Shown here piece by piece: positions 1-9,034 of a stretch of DNA of 64,000 nucleotides. A program made the translations under genes and the position numbers. The notes beneath the pieces are model-generated. The model was not told the DNA's origin, made no database searches, and was given only the letters and a program-made list of their open reading frames with translations. Source of the stretch: a virus; IMG/VR virus record IMGVR_UViG_3300031111_000008, positions 28,112 to 92,111 of that record, one strand, 5' to 3'. Within the stretch, counting starts at the first letter, position 1. Every line of letters begins with the position of its first letter.

Positions 1-65
1 GGAAGATTGCCGAAGCTGCTCGTAAAGTTGAGCAAATAACGACGGCCGACATGGGAAATACATAA
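1..65 (+). CDS. 3' end of tail assembly chaperone (G-like), partial
   Basis: The frame beginning at base 3 is open from the window edge and stops with TAA at 63-65; the visible residues end in TTADMGNT. Its place directly before the tape measure gene, and the slippery heptamer a few codons before its stop, fit the upstream partner of a lambda G/GT-type tail assembly chaperone pair, which holds the tape measure protein during tail assembly. Only about 20 residues are visible, so the assignment rests on context. Confidence 0.6.
   Translation, partial: KIAEAARKVEQITTADMGNT
53..59 (+). other. -1 programmed ribosomal frameshift site (GGGAAAT)
   Basis: In the frame of the upstream ORF the bases read G GGA AAT, matching the X XXY YYZ rule and differing from the lambda G/T site GGGAAAG only in the last base. 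It lies two codons before the TAA at 63-65. The -1 frame is open from base 32 to 481 and has no ATG near its beginning, so a frameshift is the natural way to translate it. Confidence 0.75.
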
Positions 66-481
66 GCGCCGCTGCCCTCAGAAACGTCGACGAGAAGGAA
101 GTCGTCGATGGCGGCGGATTGTTAGGACAATTGACGAGCTACCATCTCCGAATCCTTTGCGAGTGTCCAATGAACGGTGGGGGAGGATACACACCGGATG
201 AGGTTGGCATGATGTCTTTGGATCAGATTTGGTTTCGATTGGTGGATATGGACATCCTGAAAAACAAATCTGGAGGTAAGCCCAAGAAGGTTAGCCGATT
301 GGAAGCTGTGGGTAGTTTATCTCCCGACGAGAATGGTCTAGTAAAAGGGCGAGCGGCAGATGGAACTCCTTTCAAAGCTAGACTTGGAGGGAAATCCGTA
401 GCCAGACAATTGATGGAAAGAGAAGCTGCTAAGAGGGCAGCGGAATTGGCGGGCAAGAAGAAGAGAAGAAGAATGGGGTAA
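59..481 (+). CDS. Tail assembly chaperone frameshift extension (GT-like)
   Basis: This is the -1 frame entered from the heptamer at 53-59. The product would be the upstream protein continued by about 140 residues ending in a very basic tail (KKKRRRMG). The frame is open well upstream with no ATG or usual start codon before a TTG at 119, which supports frameshifting rather than independent initiation. In lambda the minor GT product bridges the major tail protein and the tape measure. The gene ends five bases before the tape measure ATG. Confidence 0.65.
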   Translation, partial: YISAAALRNVDEKEVVDGGGLLGQLTSYHLRILCECPMNGGGGYTPDEVGMMSLDQIWFRLVDMDILKNKSGGKPKKVSRLEAVGSLSPDENGLVKGRAADGTPFKARLGGKSVARQLMEREAAKRAAELAGKKKRRRMG

Positions 482-485
482 TTCC

Positions 486-3035
486 ATGAGTTTTGATCTG
501 GCTCAGGCGTATATCATGATCCGTGCCGACGGGTCTATGATGGTTCATGATTTCAATAAGGCCAAACCCGCCGCCGTTCGGAGTTCCAAAAAACTTGGAA
601 CCACGATGGGTCAGGTAATGAGCCGCGCCTTCGGGGCGGCTGGGGCGTTGGGTGTGGCATTGGCTTACATGAAGATAGCCAGCATGGGCGAGCAGTTTAA
701 CCGCAAAATGCGGAACTCTCTTGCCATTATGGGAGATGTCTCGTCTGCTTTGCGTGGAGACATGGCAAACGCGGCGATGGAAGCTGCCAACGTTACTCAA
801 TTCTCCACTGCCGAAACTGCAAAATCATATTTCTATTTGGCATCTGCGGGTTTGTCTGCTGCCCAATCCGTAAAAGCCATGCCTGCGGTTGCTCAGTTTG
901 CGCAGGCGGGCCTGTTTGATCTTTCGGAGGCCACTACCCTAGCGGCGGATGCGCAGGCTGCTTTGGGAATGAAGTCTAAGGATCCCCAGAAAAATATGGG
1001 AAACATGGTGAGAATTACGGACGTTCTTACCAAAGCTAATACCTTGGCCAACGCTTCTGTTCGTCAGTTTTCTCAATCTCTGACCACCAAAGCCGGTGCC
1101 GCCGCTAAGGTTGCTGGCATGCCTTTGGAAGAGGTCGTGGCTCTCCTGGCGGCCATGGCCGATCAGGGAATCAAAGCCCACGATGCCGGTACTGCCGTAA
1201 ACATTGTCTTGAGAGATTTGAAAACGAAGGCGGTTGAGAATGCAGCGGCGTTCAAGGAATTGAATGTGGCTGTGTACAATTCGGATGGTTCCTTGAGGAA
1301 CATTGCAGATATTATTGGAGACATCGAAAAAGCGATGGAAGGAGCGTCTGCTAGGGAGAAGAATTTGATTTTGAGCCATCTTGGATTTATCGACAAGTCC
1401 AAGATTTTCATTCAATCCATCATCGGCACGTCTGAGAAGATTAGGGATTTTGAAAAAGCGTTGTATGATGCTGGGGGGACGACTAGAGAAGTAGCGGATA
1501 AGCAGTTGACTCCTTTGCAAAAATCAATGGCAAAAATAGGAGTTGCGTTTACACAGGTTGGCCAAGTACTCATGCGAATTGTTGAACCAATGGCCACTGT
1601 ATTAGGTGATAATATCCAAATGATGATAAAGTTGATGGTGGCTTTGAGAGCAGCAACCATGGCTTACAAGTTGGTTGGTCTAGCTATCAAGTATGCCAAG
1701 TTTGAACAGATCGCTTTTATGGCCGTCGAGGCGGCGACAACAGTTTATGCGTCTATTGCTTCTGGAAACATTCTATTGATGAGAAAAGCTCTCTTGCAGG
1801 TTGGAGCAGCCATCGCAGTGGGTACAACTGCCTACTTGGCTATGAACAAAGCTTTTGGAGAAGGCAATACGCAAATAAAAAAGGCAGGCGAAGCTTTTGA
1901 AGAAGGCAGTACGCAAATAGAAAAGGCAGGCTCGGCAGTAAACATGCTTACTGGAGAATATGAAGATCTAAACAAACAGATGAAAAGAAACATCGAGTTG
2001 TCTAAAGAGAAGGCTTCCCTCGATAAAAATTTTAGGGCGTACCTTTTTGGACCTCGTCCAGACACTACTCCACGAGGTCTTGTTTCTCCTAAAGTTTTGC
2101 CAGAGGAAATCAAAGAATCGATGCGACGGGGCAGGGGACGGCGAAGAGAAGCCTTTAGCGATGATCGATCAAGATTGCCTGGTAGGGGTGGATTTATACC
2201 AAAAGGGGAAACTGGACCCGTAGGAAGACTCCCTTGGGAACTGGATCCCAAAACAATGGAAGCTGCTTACAAGGATCTAAAAGGAGTCATGGAGGATATG
2301 AAGACGCCAACCCAAACTTTTTTGGAGTTACAGCAAAAGCTCAACGGCATCATACAAAGAAATCCAGGATTGGTGCAGAATGTCATCAAAGTTTGGAATC
2401 AAGCTAGATCTGAGTTGACGGGCTATAAGGATATGATGCAGGGCATGTCCCATGAGTACATCAAGATGTCAACAGGTATGGGGGATTATGAATTTGAAGC
2501 TCGTCGGTTGATTGGTACATGGGGACATTTGCTTTCAGTGGGAGAAAAGTGGAGATTGTTACAAAGGGCTATCGCGCAAGATGCTTTCTTGGAAAAGAGG
2601 GAGGAAGAGGACGAAGCTGAGAGGGAAGCGGAGCAGAAGAAGAAGCAAGCGGAATCGGAAGCAGAAGCACTGGCTTCCAGGAAGGAGCAGTTTGCAAACA
2701 CATTGAAGTCGGAAAGGGATCTTGTCATGGAGGATTTTGAAAAGATCAAGTATCTGCTGAGAGAGGGAATGATCTCCCCCGAGATGGCTCAACGGGGAGT
2801 TCAGGGTCTTGCAGAAAGAATGAAATCACAAGGCCCCCAAACAACAGAAATTTCTGGCAGGATGGGATATGCGGCTTTCGCAAATTCAATCCAAGACGCC
2901 ATTCTAAAAGACGATACGCCGAAAATGACGCTTGCAGAAGCTCGAAAACACACGACCACTCTTGGTAATTTAGAAACCTTAAATACTAGGATGTTGGAAG
3001 CATTGAATAATAGAGGCGGACTGCGTGAAGAATAA
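486..3035 (+). CDS. Tail tape measure protein (TP901 family)
   Basis: 849 residues; sets tail length and helps DNA delivery. Residues about 95-310 carry the TP901 core, including YFYLASAGLSA, DVLTKANTLANASV and AGMPLEEVVALLAAMAD, followed by the typical ADKQLTPLQ segment. Hydrophobic helices lie at about 360-450, where tape measures have membrane-active segments. A short internal repeat (TQIKKAGEAF / TQIEKAGSAV) sits near 470, and a highly charged coiled coil lies near 705-745. The ATG at 486 follows the chaperone stop closely. It is the largest gene of the tail block. Confidence 0.92.
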   Translation: MSFDLAQAYIMIRADGSMMVHDFNKAKPAAVRSSKKLGTTMGQVMSRAFGAAGALGVALAYMKIASMGEQFNRKMRNSLAIMGDVSSALRGDMANAAMEAANVTQFSTAETAKSYFYLASAGLSAAQSVKAMPAVAQFAQAGLFDLSEATTLAADAQAALGMKSKDPQKNMGNMVRITDVLTKANTLANASVRQFSQSLTTKAGAAAKVAGMPLEEVVALLAAMADQGIKAHDAGTAVNIVLRDLKTKAVENAAAFKELNVAVYNSDGSLRNIADIIGDIEKAMEGASAREKNLILSHLGFIDKSKIFIQSIIGTSEKIRDFEKALYDAGGTTREVADKQLTPLQKSMAKIGVAFTQVGQVLMRIVEPMATVLGDNIQMMIKLMVALRAATMAYKLVGLAIKYAKFEQIAFMAVEAATTVYASIASGNILLMRKALLQVGAAIAVGTTAYLAMNKAFGEGNTQIKKAGEAFEEGSTQIEKAGSAVNMLTGEYEDLNKQMKRNIELSKEKASLDKNFRAYLFGPRPDTTPRGLVSPKVLPEEIKESMRRGRGRRREAFSDDRSRLPGRGGFIPKGETGPVGRLPWELDPKTMEAAYKDLKGVMEDMKTPTQTFLELQQKLNGIIQRNPGLVQNVIKVWNQARSELTGYKDMMQGMSHEYIKMSTGMGDYEFEARRLIGTWGHLLSVGEKWRLLQRAIAQDAFLEKREEEDEAEREAEQKKKQAESEAEALASRKEQFANTLKSERDLVMEDFEKIKYLLREGMISPEMAQRGVQGLAERMKSQGPQTTEISGRMGYAAFANSIQDAILKDDTPKMTLAEARKHTTTLGNLETLNTRMLEALNNRGGLREE

Positions 3036-3050
3036 CAAGAAGGTACGATC

Positions 3051-4034
3051 ATGAGCGTAAATGAAGATCCAGCTTCGTGGAGACTCAAAACTCCTGGGGG
3101 CATTCCTTTCAAACTCGTGAAGCAGAACGGCGAGTTCGGAGAAGAGGATTCCCAAGCCTCCATGGAAGTGATCATCGAGGCCCGAAGGCTTAGCGATTTT
3201 ATCAATGAGGGATTTCCTTCTCCCTGTGTGATCGGATCGACCATTTACTACCCTCAGAGAAATTATTTTCCAGGCGCGCCGAGCTTGACAGTTCGGAAAA
3301 TCGCATGGGAGAATTTAACGGAAGGCAAGCCTTGCGATCCTTTCGACGCGGATTCGGAAGCTCCTGAAGGTACATACGGACAATTTTTGAAATGCACCGT
3401 TTCTTTTGGCACTTCTCCCTGGAACGATTCCGAGCCAGATTCTTCTGATCCGCTCACCTATCTGGAAGTAAGCTCCGTGGCTAGTGGGGAGTTTTTGGTT
3501 AGCGCCATTCGGGGAAGGCAGGATGCAACAATCAAACTTATTCCAGAATGGATTTTTCCTGCCCCCATTTCTGCTAGGTTGGAAAACAAGGATGTCGATA
3601 TAGGACAGCCGATAAACCAGTCGATGGTTGAGCACAATCTTCGTTGGAGCCAAATTCCGTATAGCTATTTTAATGGTGTTCTTGCTACCATTTTAAGGGA
3701 GTCAATGGGCAAGGTGAATTCTGATCCGATGTCCATTTTTAACGATGCTCCTGCTGAAACCATTATGTTTCTTGGCTACTCCCGAACAAACCAGTATACT
3801 TGGAGAAGCGGACATTCGGGAACTTCTCCAATTGCTCTCGATCTGAAGTTCTTGGAAAAGAATTTTGAAGTCGACGATCCGATTGCCACGGAAACCAGCA
3901 TTCAAGTGACTCACAACCACGTGTATCGTCCGGGCGATTCGTGGAGAAGGTTGACCATAAGGAAGGAAGGGACTGCTGTGTATAATCCTTTGTACGTTTC
4001 TTACGACCTTAACACAATTTTTGAACTTGGATAA
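3051..4034 (+). CDS. Putative minor tail protein
   Basis: 327 residues, no signal peptide or membrane segment, rich in aromatic residues and beta-type sequence (RTNQYTWRSGHSG, TQVTHNHVYRPGDSW-like region near the C-terminus). The gene follows the tape measure gene by 15 bases with an AAGAAGG ribosome site and ends in TAATG shared with the next start. Genes in this position usually encode distal tail or baseplate proteins, so a tail role is inferred from order; I do not recognise the family. Confidence 0.6.
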   Translation: MSVNEDPASWRLKTPGGIPFKLVKQNGEFGEEDSQASMEVIIEARRLSDFINEGFPSPCVIGSTIYYPQRNYFPGAPSLTVRKIAWENLTEGKPCDPFDADSEAPEGTYGQFLKCTVSFGTSPWNDSEPDSSDPLTYLEVSSVASGEFLVSAIRGRQDATIKLIPEWIFPAPISARLENKDVDIGQPINQSMVEHNLRWSQIPYSYFNGVLATILRESMGKVNSDPMSIFNDAPAETIMFLGYSRTNQYTWRSGHSGTSPIALDLKFLEKNFEVDDPIATETSIQVTHNHVYRPGDSWRRLTIRKEGTAVYNPLYVSYDLNTIFELG

Positions 4035-4627
4035 TGAGCAGTAAATTCCCAGAACTCCGAAAAGGGCAGATGCCGTCTAGGCAGCATTTCAACCGAATCA
4101 ATAATGCTGCCCAGCGGTTTACCAACATTTTTGACAGGAATGGAGATCTTGTTGGATATAGACTACCTCCATGGCATCAGCTTGTGTTGGAGGTTACTGA
4201 GGAGGGTGTTAATGGAGAAGACGATTGGTACTATGGAAAGATCATTTTGTATTCGTTTACGGATGACGAGTGGAAGGATGAGGAAACCCAAGAATGGTTG
4301 ATTGATGTAGGAGCATTTGGAGATAACGAGGTTCTCATCACGGGGGATCGAGTAACTTGTTTTTGGGATAGGCAGAGGGGGGCTTTCATACCAACATATT
4401 GTCCTGATATTCGATGGGCAAAGCTGAATGAAGATCTTGTTGTAGGAGGTTCTGCTGGGGTTTCTATTTATAATGGTGGTCCCACCGTTTCAGATTTGAC
4501 GGATACTGGTAGAGACATTACAGTAGGGGCTCCTCCTTTGCAAGACGATACGATAAGCAGTGGAGAGTGGGTGCTCATAGAAAAAATTGGCGGCTATTGG
4601 TGGGTAACGGGGGCACCTTGCGCATGA
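4034..4627 (+). CDS. Putative tail protein
   Basis: 197 residues; starts at the ATG overlapping the previous stop by one base (TAATG). Acidic and tryptophan-rich (WYYGKIILYSF, DEWKDEETQEWL, YWWVTGAPCA), with repeated glycine and beta-turn motifs. No recognised domain. Coupled in an overlapping string with its neighbours, so most likely a small virion or tail-tip component. Confidence 0.6.
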   Translation: MSSKFPELRKGQMPSRQHFNRINNAAQRFTNIFDRNGDLVGYRLPPWHQLVLEVTEEGVNGEDDWYYGKIILYSFTDDEWKDEETQEWLIDVGAFGDNEVLITGDRVTCFWDRQRGAFIPTYCPDIRWAKLNEDLVVGGSAGVSIYNGGPTVSDLTDTGRDITVGAPPLQDDTISSGEWVLIEKIGGYWWVTGAPCA

Positions 4628-5160
4628 GCGTTGAATCGTGGGCCAGACGTACGAGCGGGCTGTTGGTTCCGGCGATGGGATTTGCCACGGCCCGCTGGCG
4701 GTGGCAGTGTTGGGGGTGCGGGTGTTCGTCCTACAAAGATTGCAACGACTGCTACACGGGCGGGGCGTGGCCCAGTACCCTCTGGCTCGATGTTCCGGCC
4801 CCATCCAACGGCACGTGTAGCAACTGTTCATGGTACGGCCAGACATACGCGTTGTCCAAGATGTTTGACTGCTTCTACCAATTCCAGGCGTCTGGCAGCG
4901 GAGCCGGACCGTGTGGGCCTCTCTTGACCTACACGCCGACCTTGTCGATCTTCGGCGGGATGCAGATAGATGCCGGGCAATGCCAATTGGCGGTGATCAT
5001 AGGCCTCGACGACGGCGTCATAGGAGGGCCAGGCTTTGAGGCCGAGTGGCGATTGAATCTAGATGGTCCCGTCTCGCAAATTAATCACACCCTAACACTC
5101 TATGCCGCCAGCGGTGCTATTTGCGATTTCGTCGGCAGCACGGTGGACCTCTATGAGTGA
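4624..5160 (+). CDS. Cysteine-rich tail-region protein
   Basis: 178 residues from the ATG at 4624, which overlaps the previous TGA (ATGA). A longer open frame reaches back to 4567 but only as a shadow of the preceding gene. The first 75 residues contain many cysteines (CWGCGCSSYKDCNDC, CSNCSWY), suggesting a metal site or disulfides; the remainder is beta-rich and ends FVGSTVDLYE. Family not recognised; an exposed virion protein is plausible. Confidence 0.6.
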   Translation: MSVESWARRTSGLLVPAMGFATARWRWQCWGCGCSSYKDCNDCYTGGAWPSTLWLDVPAPSNGTCSNCSWYGQTYALSKMFDCFYQFQASGSGAGPCGPLLTYTPTLSIFGGMQIDAGQCQLAVIIGLDDGVIGGPGFEAEWRLNLDGPVSQINHTLTLYAASGAICDFVGSTVDLYE

Positions 5161-5449
5161 CTGCCAGCCACAACCGACCGGCACGCCAGGTATCTTCCGC
5201 TGTCCAGTCTGCGGACTCCAGAATCCACGCCCGATCAAAAAACCGTTCGTTCATCAGTGCAAAAAATCTGAGCTGTTCTCAGAGCCGTGGTCCGACGAGG
5301 ATGTTACATTCATTTTAGAAGTAGTATGCCCCTCTTGTCCTGAACAGAGGTATTCCAATAAACGCTGCCATTACAGATGCAAGAAGGGAATTGAAATCAC
5401 TTTGCTTGTAGGATCGATGCAAGGAGCTTGTCCGATTTATTGTTGGTAA
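5153..5449 (+). CDS. Small zinc-ribbon-like protein
   Basis: 98 residues from the ATG at 5153, again overlapping the previous gene's end. Cysteine pairs CPVC and CPSC, followed by further Cys/His near the C-terminus, suggest one or two zinc ribbons. Function unknown. It sits at the junction of the tail genes and the sugar-modification island. Confidence 0.55.
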   Translation: MSDCQPQPTGTPGIFRCPVCGLQNPRPIKKPFVHQCKKSELFSEPWSDEDVTFILEVVCPSCPEQRYSNKRCHYRCKKGIEITLLVGSMQGACPIYCW

Positions 5450-5466
5450 AACCAAGGGAAAGCAAG

Positions 5467-6474
5467 ATGAGATCGTGCATTTATTTTGAAGAGATCCCAA
5501 ATTCTGAAATTCATACCTGCTTCAAGTTCGATAGATGTAAGCTAAAGGACGGAGATGCAGATATTCCAAGCTGTAACAAATGTAAGCAAAAGCTTCTTCT
5601 GGACGATAAAGACTTTCTGAGCAAATGGGAAGATCCCGTCCGAATTCTGGATAGGAAGAAGAACCCTACGGACAGTCTCAGAAATCTACTTGCTGGAACC
5701 CCCGCATTTCTGATTGGAGGTGGTCCTTCCTCCAACGATCTTCCTCTTGAAGAACTATCCCGGCGGGGTGTCTGGTCGATGGGGATCAACAATGTGGCAG
5801 CCCATCCCAGAATCCGTCCACAGGCTTTTGTCTGCTCGGACCCGCCGATGAAGTTCTCCCATAGCATTTGGCTAGATCCCGGCATCATGAAGTTCGTTCC
5901 CATCCCTAAGCTAAGCCGGGGGTATCGAGGGAAGGTTCGCCAAAAGACAGAAGATGGCAGTTTTGTAACTCTCGACCAGAGAACCGAGGATTGTCCCAAT
6001 GTTTGGGCTTTCAAGCGGGAGAGCTGGTTTACTCCTACCAACGATTTCTTCCTCACAGACGGCGTGTGTTGGGGAAATCACAAATCTGGGGTTGCAAAAA
6101 CGGGTAGGGAGAAGGTAGTATGTACGATGTTTCTGGGGATGAGGCTGTTGCGTTATTTGGGGTGCTCAAAGCTTTTTCTGTTGGGAGTGGATTTCCTAAT
6201 GGCTGACGGCTATGGGTATTCCTTCAATCAGGCTAGGGATGCGGACGCTTGCAATTCCAACAACGAACACTATTTGGTAGTAAACAAATGGCTTTGTGAG
6301 ATGCAGGCGGCGGGAGTCTTTGAACGGTTTGGAATGCCCGTTTATAACTGCTTTGAGAGATCGGGACTGAGGGCTTTTCCGTACGTACCTTTCGATGAGG
6401 CCGTCGATGAGTGTTGCGGAATCGTGGAAAGGGAACCCAACATTTCCCGATTTTACGAGAAAGTGGACAAATGA
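5467..6474 (+). CDS. DUF115/GT42-like Rossmann protein, probable sugar transferase
   Basis: 335 residues from the ATG at 5467. A four-cysteine N-terminal section (C...C...CNKC) precedes FLIGGGPSSND, the glycine-rich loop typical of DUF115/MptE-like and GT42 sialyltransferase-like Rossmann proteins. A later LFLLGVDFLMADG motif fits the second half of such folds. First gene of an 11-kb run of sugar, methyl and sulfate transferases. The exact reaction cannot be read from sequence; it could act on a nucleotide sugar or a pterin-type substrate. Confidence 0.55.
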   Translation: MRSCIYFEEIPNSEIHTCFKFDRCKLKDGDADIPSCNKCKQKLLLDDKDFLSKWEDPVRILDRKKNPTDSLRNLLAGTPAFLIGGGPSSNDLPLEELSRRGVWSMGINNVAAHPRIRPQAFVCSDPPMKFSHSIWLDPGIMKFVPIPKLSRGYRGKVRQKTEDGSFVTLDQRTEDCPNVWAFKRESWFTPTNDFFLTDGVCWGNHKSGVAKTGREKVVCTMFLGMRLLRYLGCSKLFLLGVDFLMADGYGYSFNQARDADACNSNNEHYLVVNKWLCEMQAAGVFERFGMPVYNCFERSGLRAFPYVPFDEAVDECCGIVEREPNISRFYEKVDK

Positions 6475-6486
6475 GGAGAGTCCGAA

Positions 6487-6876
6487 ATGAAAACCGCCAA
6501 GTGGGAAGATAAGGTTTGGGGACGTGTTATGCACGTCTTTTCTTTTTGTAATGCTGCTGTCAGCTATTTGGAAGTGAAGAAGGGTTATGAGTGCAGCATT
6601 CATTATCACAAAAAGCGGGTAAACCATTTTGCTGTCATCAAGGGGAAGATTCGGATAGAAGAGTGGTTGTCAGAAGATCTTCTAGGAAAAGCAGATTGCA
6701 TAACAGAGTTGAATGAAGGAGATACCTACTCAGTTCCAATCTGCGTGAAACACCGATTTCAAGTATTGGAAAGTGGCATTGTCGTTGAGTATTACGGTCC
6801 ACACCATCCTAGCTATGATGTAAGTTTAGACGACATTGTTCGGCAGGATGAAGGTGGGAAGATGGAGGGGTTTTGA
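6487..6876 (+). CDS. Cupin-fold protein (sugar isomerase-like)
   Basis: 129 residues. A single cupin barrel with the motif-1 pattern IHYHKKRVNHFAVIKGK (metal-binding His residues) and a motif-2 region GDTYSVPICVKHRF. The sequence resembles the cupin half of mannose-6-phosphate isomerase/GDP-mannose pyrophosphorylase proteins. The gene lies in the sugar island, so a role in preparing a sugar nucleotide is plausible. It ends in TGATG shared with the next start. Confidence 0.75.
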   Translation: MKTAKWEDKVWGRVMHVFSFCNAAVSYLEVKKGYECSIHYHKKRVNHFAVIKGKIRIEEWLSEDLLGKADCITELNEGDTYSVPICVKHRFQVLESGIVVEYYGPHHPSYDVSLDDIVRQDEGGKMEGF

Positions 6877-7421
6877 TGCGTCGACATACTCGCAGATTGG
6901 TTAAAATATTGACTCACTGTGGAATTGTTCCTTCCAAAGGCGCAGAGATTGGTGTTTTTATGGGGAATAATGCGGTCGGTTTGTTGGATACTTTTCCAGA
7001 TTTGCATTTAGTTCTCGTCGACAGCTACGAACTTGAGCAGCGCGGGGCTACTGTCGAAGATGTTCAGATAGTTCGCCGGATGAAACGGGTGCAGAAGAAA
7101 GCCAAAGTTCGTTTTATCGAATATGAGGACAGGATTCTTTGGAAGTACAAGCCCAGCGTAGAAGCTGCTAAGGAGATCGAGAACGAGTCGCTTGACTACG
7201 TCTTTATCGATGCTGAGCATACCTATGAAGCCGTCTCAGCAGACATCGAAGCTTGGTTGCCGAAGATCAGAAAGGATGGTAGAGGATTGATCTCGGGGCA
7301 CGATTACGTTCTTCCGAAGTACCAGGGGTTAGTCCGAGCCGTCCACGAAAGGTTTGGTGAACGAGTGAAAAACATCCGAGATGTTTGGTACATCAATCTG
7401 GACGAGTTTGACAAATGCTAA
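6876..7421 (+). CDS. Class I SAM-dependent methyltransferase
   Basis: 181 residues from the ATG that overlaps the preceding TGA. GAEIGVFMGNN is the SAM-binding loop (motif I), SLDYVFIDAEHTYEAVSADIEAW the DxxH-type motif, and GRGLISGHDY the post-II strand; together these match the Methyltransf_24 group often seen in glycan clusters. A related gene lies at 9035-9607, and a C-terminal fragment of the same type follows at once. Confidence 0.8.
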   Translation: MRRHTRRLVKILTHCGIVPSKGAEIGVFMGNNAVGLLDTFPDLHLVLVDSYELEQRGATVEDVQIVRRMKRVQKKAKVRFIEYEDRILWKYKPSVEAAKEIENESLDYVFIDAEHTYEAVSADIEAWLPKIRKDGRGLISGHDYVLPKYQGLVRAVHERFGERVKNIRDVWYINLDEFDKC

Positions 7422-7558
7422 AGGTGAGATCGGGAGGTTTGATTATTGGGTATGACTACACCCCTACCTACCGTGGGCTCAAACGCGCTGTGAGAGAAGA
7501 ATTCGGAATTGTCAACGCCAATGGGGATGTTTGGTTTACGCAGAAATTAGGAAACTGA
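7415..7558 (+). pseudogene. C-terminal remnant of a SAM methyltransferase
   Basis: 47 codons from an ATG at 7415 to TGA at 7556-7558. The residues SGGLIIGYDYTPTYRGLKRA match the final strand and helix of the neighbouring methyltransferases (compare ISGHDYVLPKYQGLVRA), but the SAM-binding half is absent. Probably left by deletion within a former tandem copy. Translation is still possible because it overlaps the preceding stop. Confidence 0.6.
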
Positions 7559-7559
7559 A

Positions 7560-8351
7560 ATGAACTTTACAACAGTCTGCGGTTTGGATCGTAGACATCT
7601 GGAACAGCTTAGTCTAGTCTGGCCGACATGGAAGAAGAACAAGCCAGACATTCTCAAGAACCCAATGCTTGTTTTCTATGATTATGAACAAGTGAGCCAT
7701 GAGCAAGTTCAAGAGGTTTTGGATCATCCAAATCTGGAGATCCGTTACTGGCCAAGATGGAAAATTTTTTACGGTATAGGTGACGGCAGTAAGTGGGCAG
7801 AACCTCAGCGAGTGAAGATGCTAACGGGTTTTGTCTACATCTCAGGGCTGTTTGTAAAAACCAAATACTGGTTGAAGCTGGATACAGACGTAATCGCCCG
7901 TGATCAGCCAGATTGGATAAATCCAGACTGGTTCAAGAACGATCCTGCTATTGTTTGTCCTCCGTGGGGTTTTACTCGTCCTCCTGAGCAAATGCTTTTC
8001 ATGGACGATTGGGTAGAGCAGAACAAGAACAGGTTTCCTTTCCAAGAGATTGCTGGAAAGCCGCCTCTGGATCTTCATCCAGACCAAGGTGAGGATCGTG
8101 TGAAGCATAAGAGGATTTGCAGTTGGTGTGGCTTCTTCAAATCTTCTTTGTCTAGGACATGCTTTCAGCTGGCGCAGGCTGGGTGTGGGCCAGGATTCCT
8201 ACCGATCAATTCTCAGGATGGGTATATGTGGTATGTAGCGAAGAGGCTTGGTTTGGGAATCGAGCGTGTCAGGATGAAGAATTTGGGTTGGGAGACTTGG
8301 AGTAATAGGGGGAATCTCGTGAAAAATACAATGGAGATTATGAATGCCTAG
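7560..8351 (+). CDS. GT-A fold glycosyltransferase
   Basis: 263 residues. KYWLKLDTDVI contains the DxD metal/nucleotide-sugar motif near residue 105, preceded by a strand-helix region typical of GT-A enzymes, and SWCGFFKSSLSR plus QDGYMWYVAKRLG form the acceptor half. It is not closely similar to the four-gene family further on. Start ATG lies one base after the remnant stop; the gene overlaps the next by eight bases. Confidence 0.75.
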   Translation: MNFTTVCGLDRRHLEQLSLVWPTWKKNKPDILKNPMLVFYDYEQVSHEQVQEVLDHPNLEIRYWPRWKIFYGIGDGSKWAEPQRVKMLTGFVYISGLFVKTKYWLKLDTDVIARDQPDWINPDWFKNDPAIVCPPWGFTRPPEQMLFMDDWVEQNKNRFPFQEIAGKPPLDLHPDQGEDRVKHKRICSWCGFFKSSLSRTCFQLAQAGCGPGFLPINSQDGYMWYVAKRLGLGIERVRMKNLGWETWSNRGNLVKNTMEIMNA

Positions 8352-9033
8352 CAGATTGATGAGAAGATCTGGTACTTCTGCCGTCCACATGAGCAAGCTG
8401 ATTGGTTGGAGACCAAAGACGGTGATTCAAGCTGGTATTGGTTTGAATTGGGAAGAGGTTGATTGTTTTATGGAGCAATGGCCCGACATCCATTTTGAAG
8501 GATTTGAACCCAATCCGTTGTTGATTCGGAAATTGAAGAAGGCTAACTATCCAGGCAACTACTATCCCTACGCCATTGGGGATGCTAAAGGGATTGGAGA
8601 ACTGCGGTATCGACGGAGACACAAAGATGGTTCGTCCCTGAACGATATTGGAGACAAGGAGGATGAACCCACCAAAACTGCTTCGGTGGAAATCGTGACC
8701 TTGGACGAGTTCTTTGCGGGCACAGTTTTTGAGCAGCCAATTCTTCTATGGTTGGATTGCGAAGGGTATGAACTGAAAGCTTTGCGCGGAGCCGAAGCTT
8801 TTCTTGAAGGCGTGGGCATGATCAATGTTGAGATGACAGGAAATCCCAATGGGGAGGGTTGGTGCAAACCTTGGGAAGTGCATCGGTTCATTGTCGATCA
8901 CGGTTTTGTTCTCCAATACATCCACACGTTTCGTAACCACCAAGGGCAGTACGACGGGCTGTACGTACGTCCTTGCATGTTCCATCTCGAATACAGCTGT
9001 TCTCCTTGCAGATGCAAAGATTGTGGGAGCTAG
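8344..9033 (+). CDS. FkbM-family methyltransferase
   Basis: 229 residues. The SAM loop region is TVIQAGIGLNWEE, followed by FEGFEPNPLLIRKLK, VTLDEFF and LLWLDCEGYELKALRGAEAFL, the conserved order in FkbM O-methyltransferases that cap or decorate sugars. It lies in the middle of the sugar island, where it could methylate a glycan built by neighbouring transferases. Confidence 0.85.
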   Translation: MPSRLMRRSGTSAVHMSKLIGWRPKTVIQAGIGLNWEEVDCFMEQWPDIHFEGFEPNPLLIRKLKKANYPGNYYPYAIGDAKGIGELRYRRRHKDGSSLNDIGDKEDEPTKTASVEIVTLDEFFAGTVFEQPILLWLDCEGYELKALRGAEAFLEGVGMINVEMTGNPNGEGWCKPWEVHRFIVDHGFVLQYIHTFRNHQGQYDGLYVRPCMFHLEYSCSPCRCKDCGS

Positions 9034-9034
9034 A

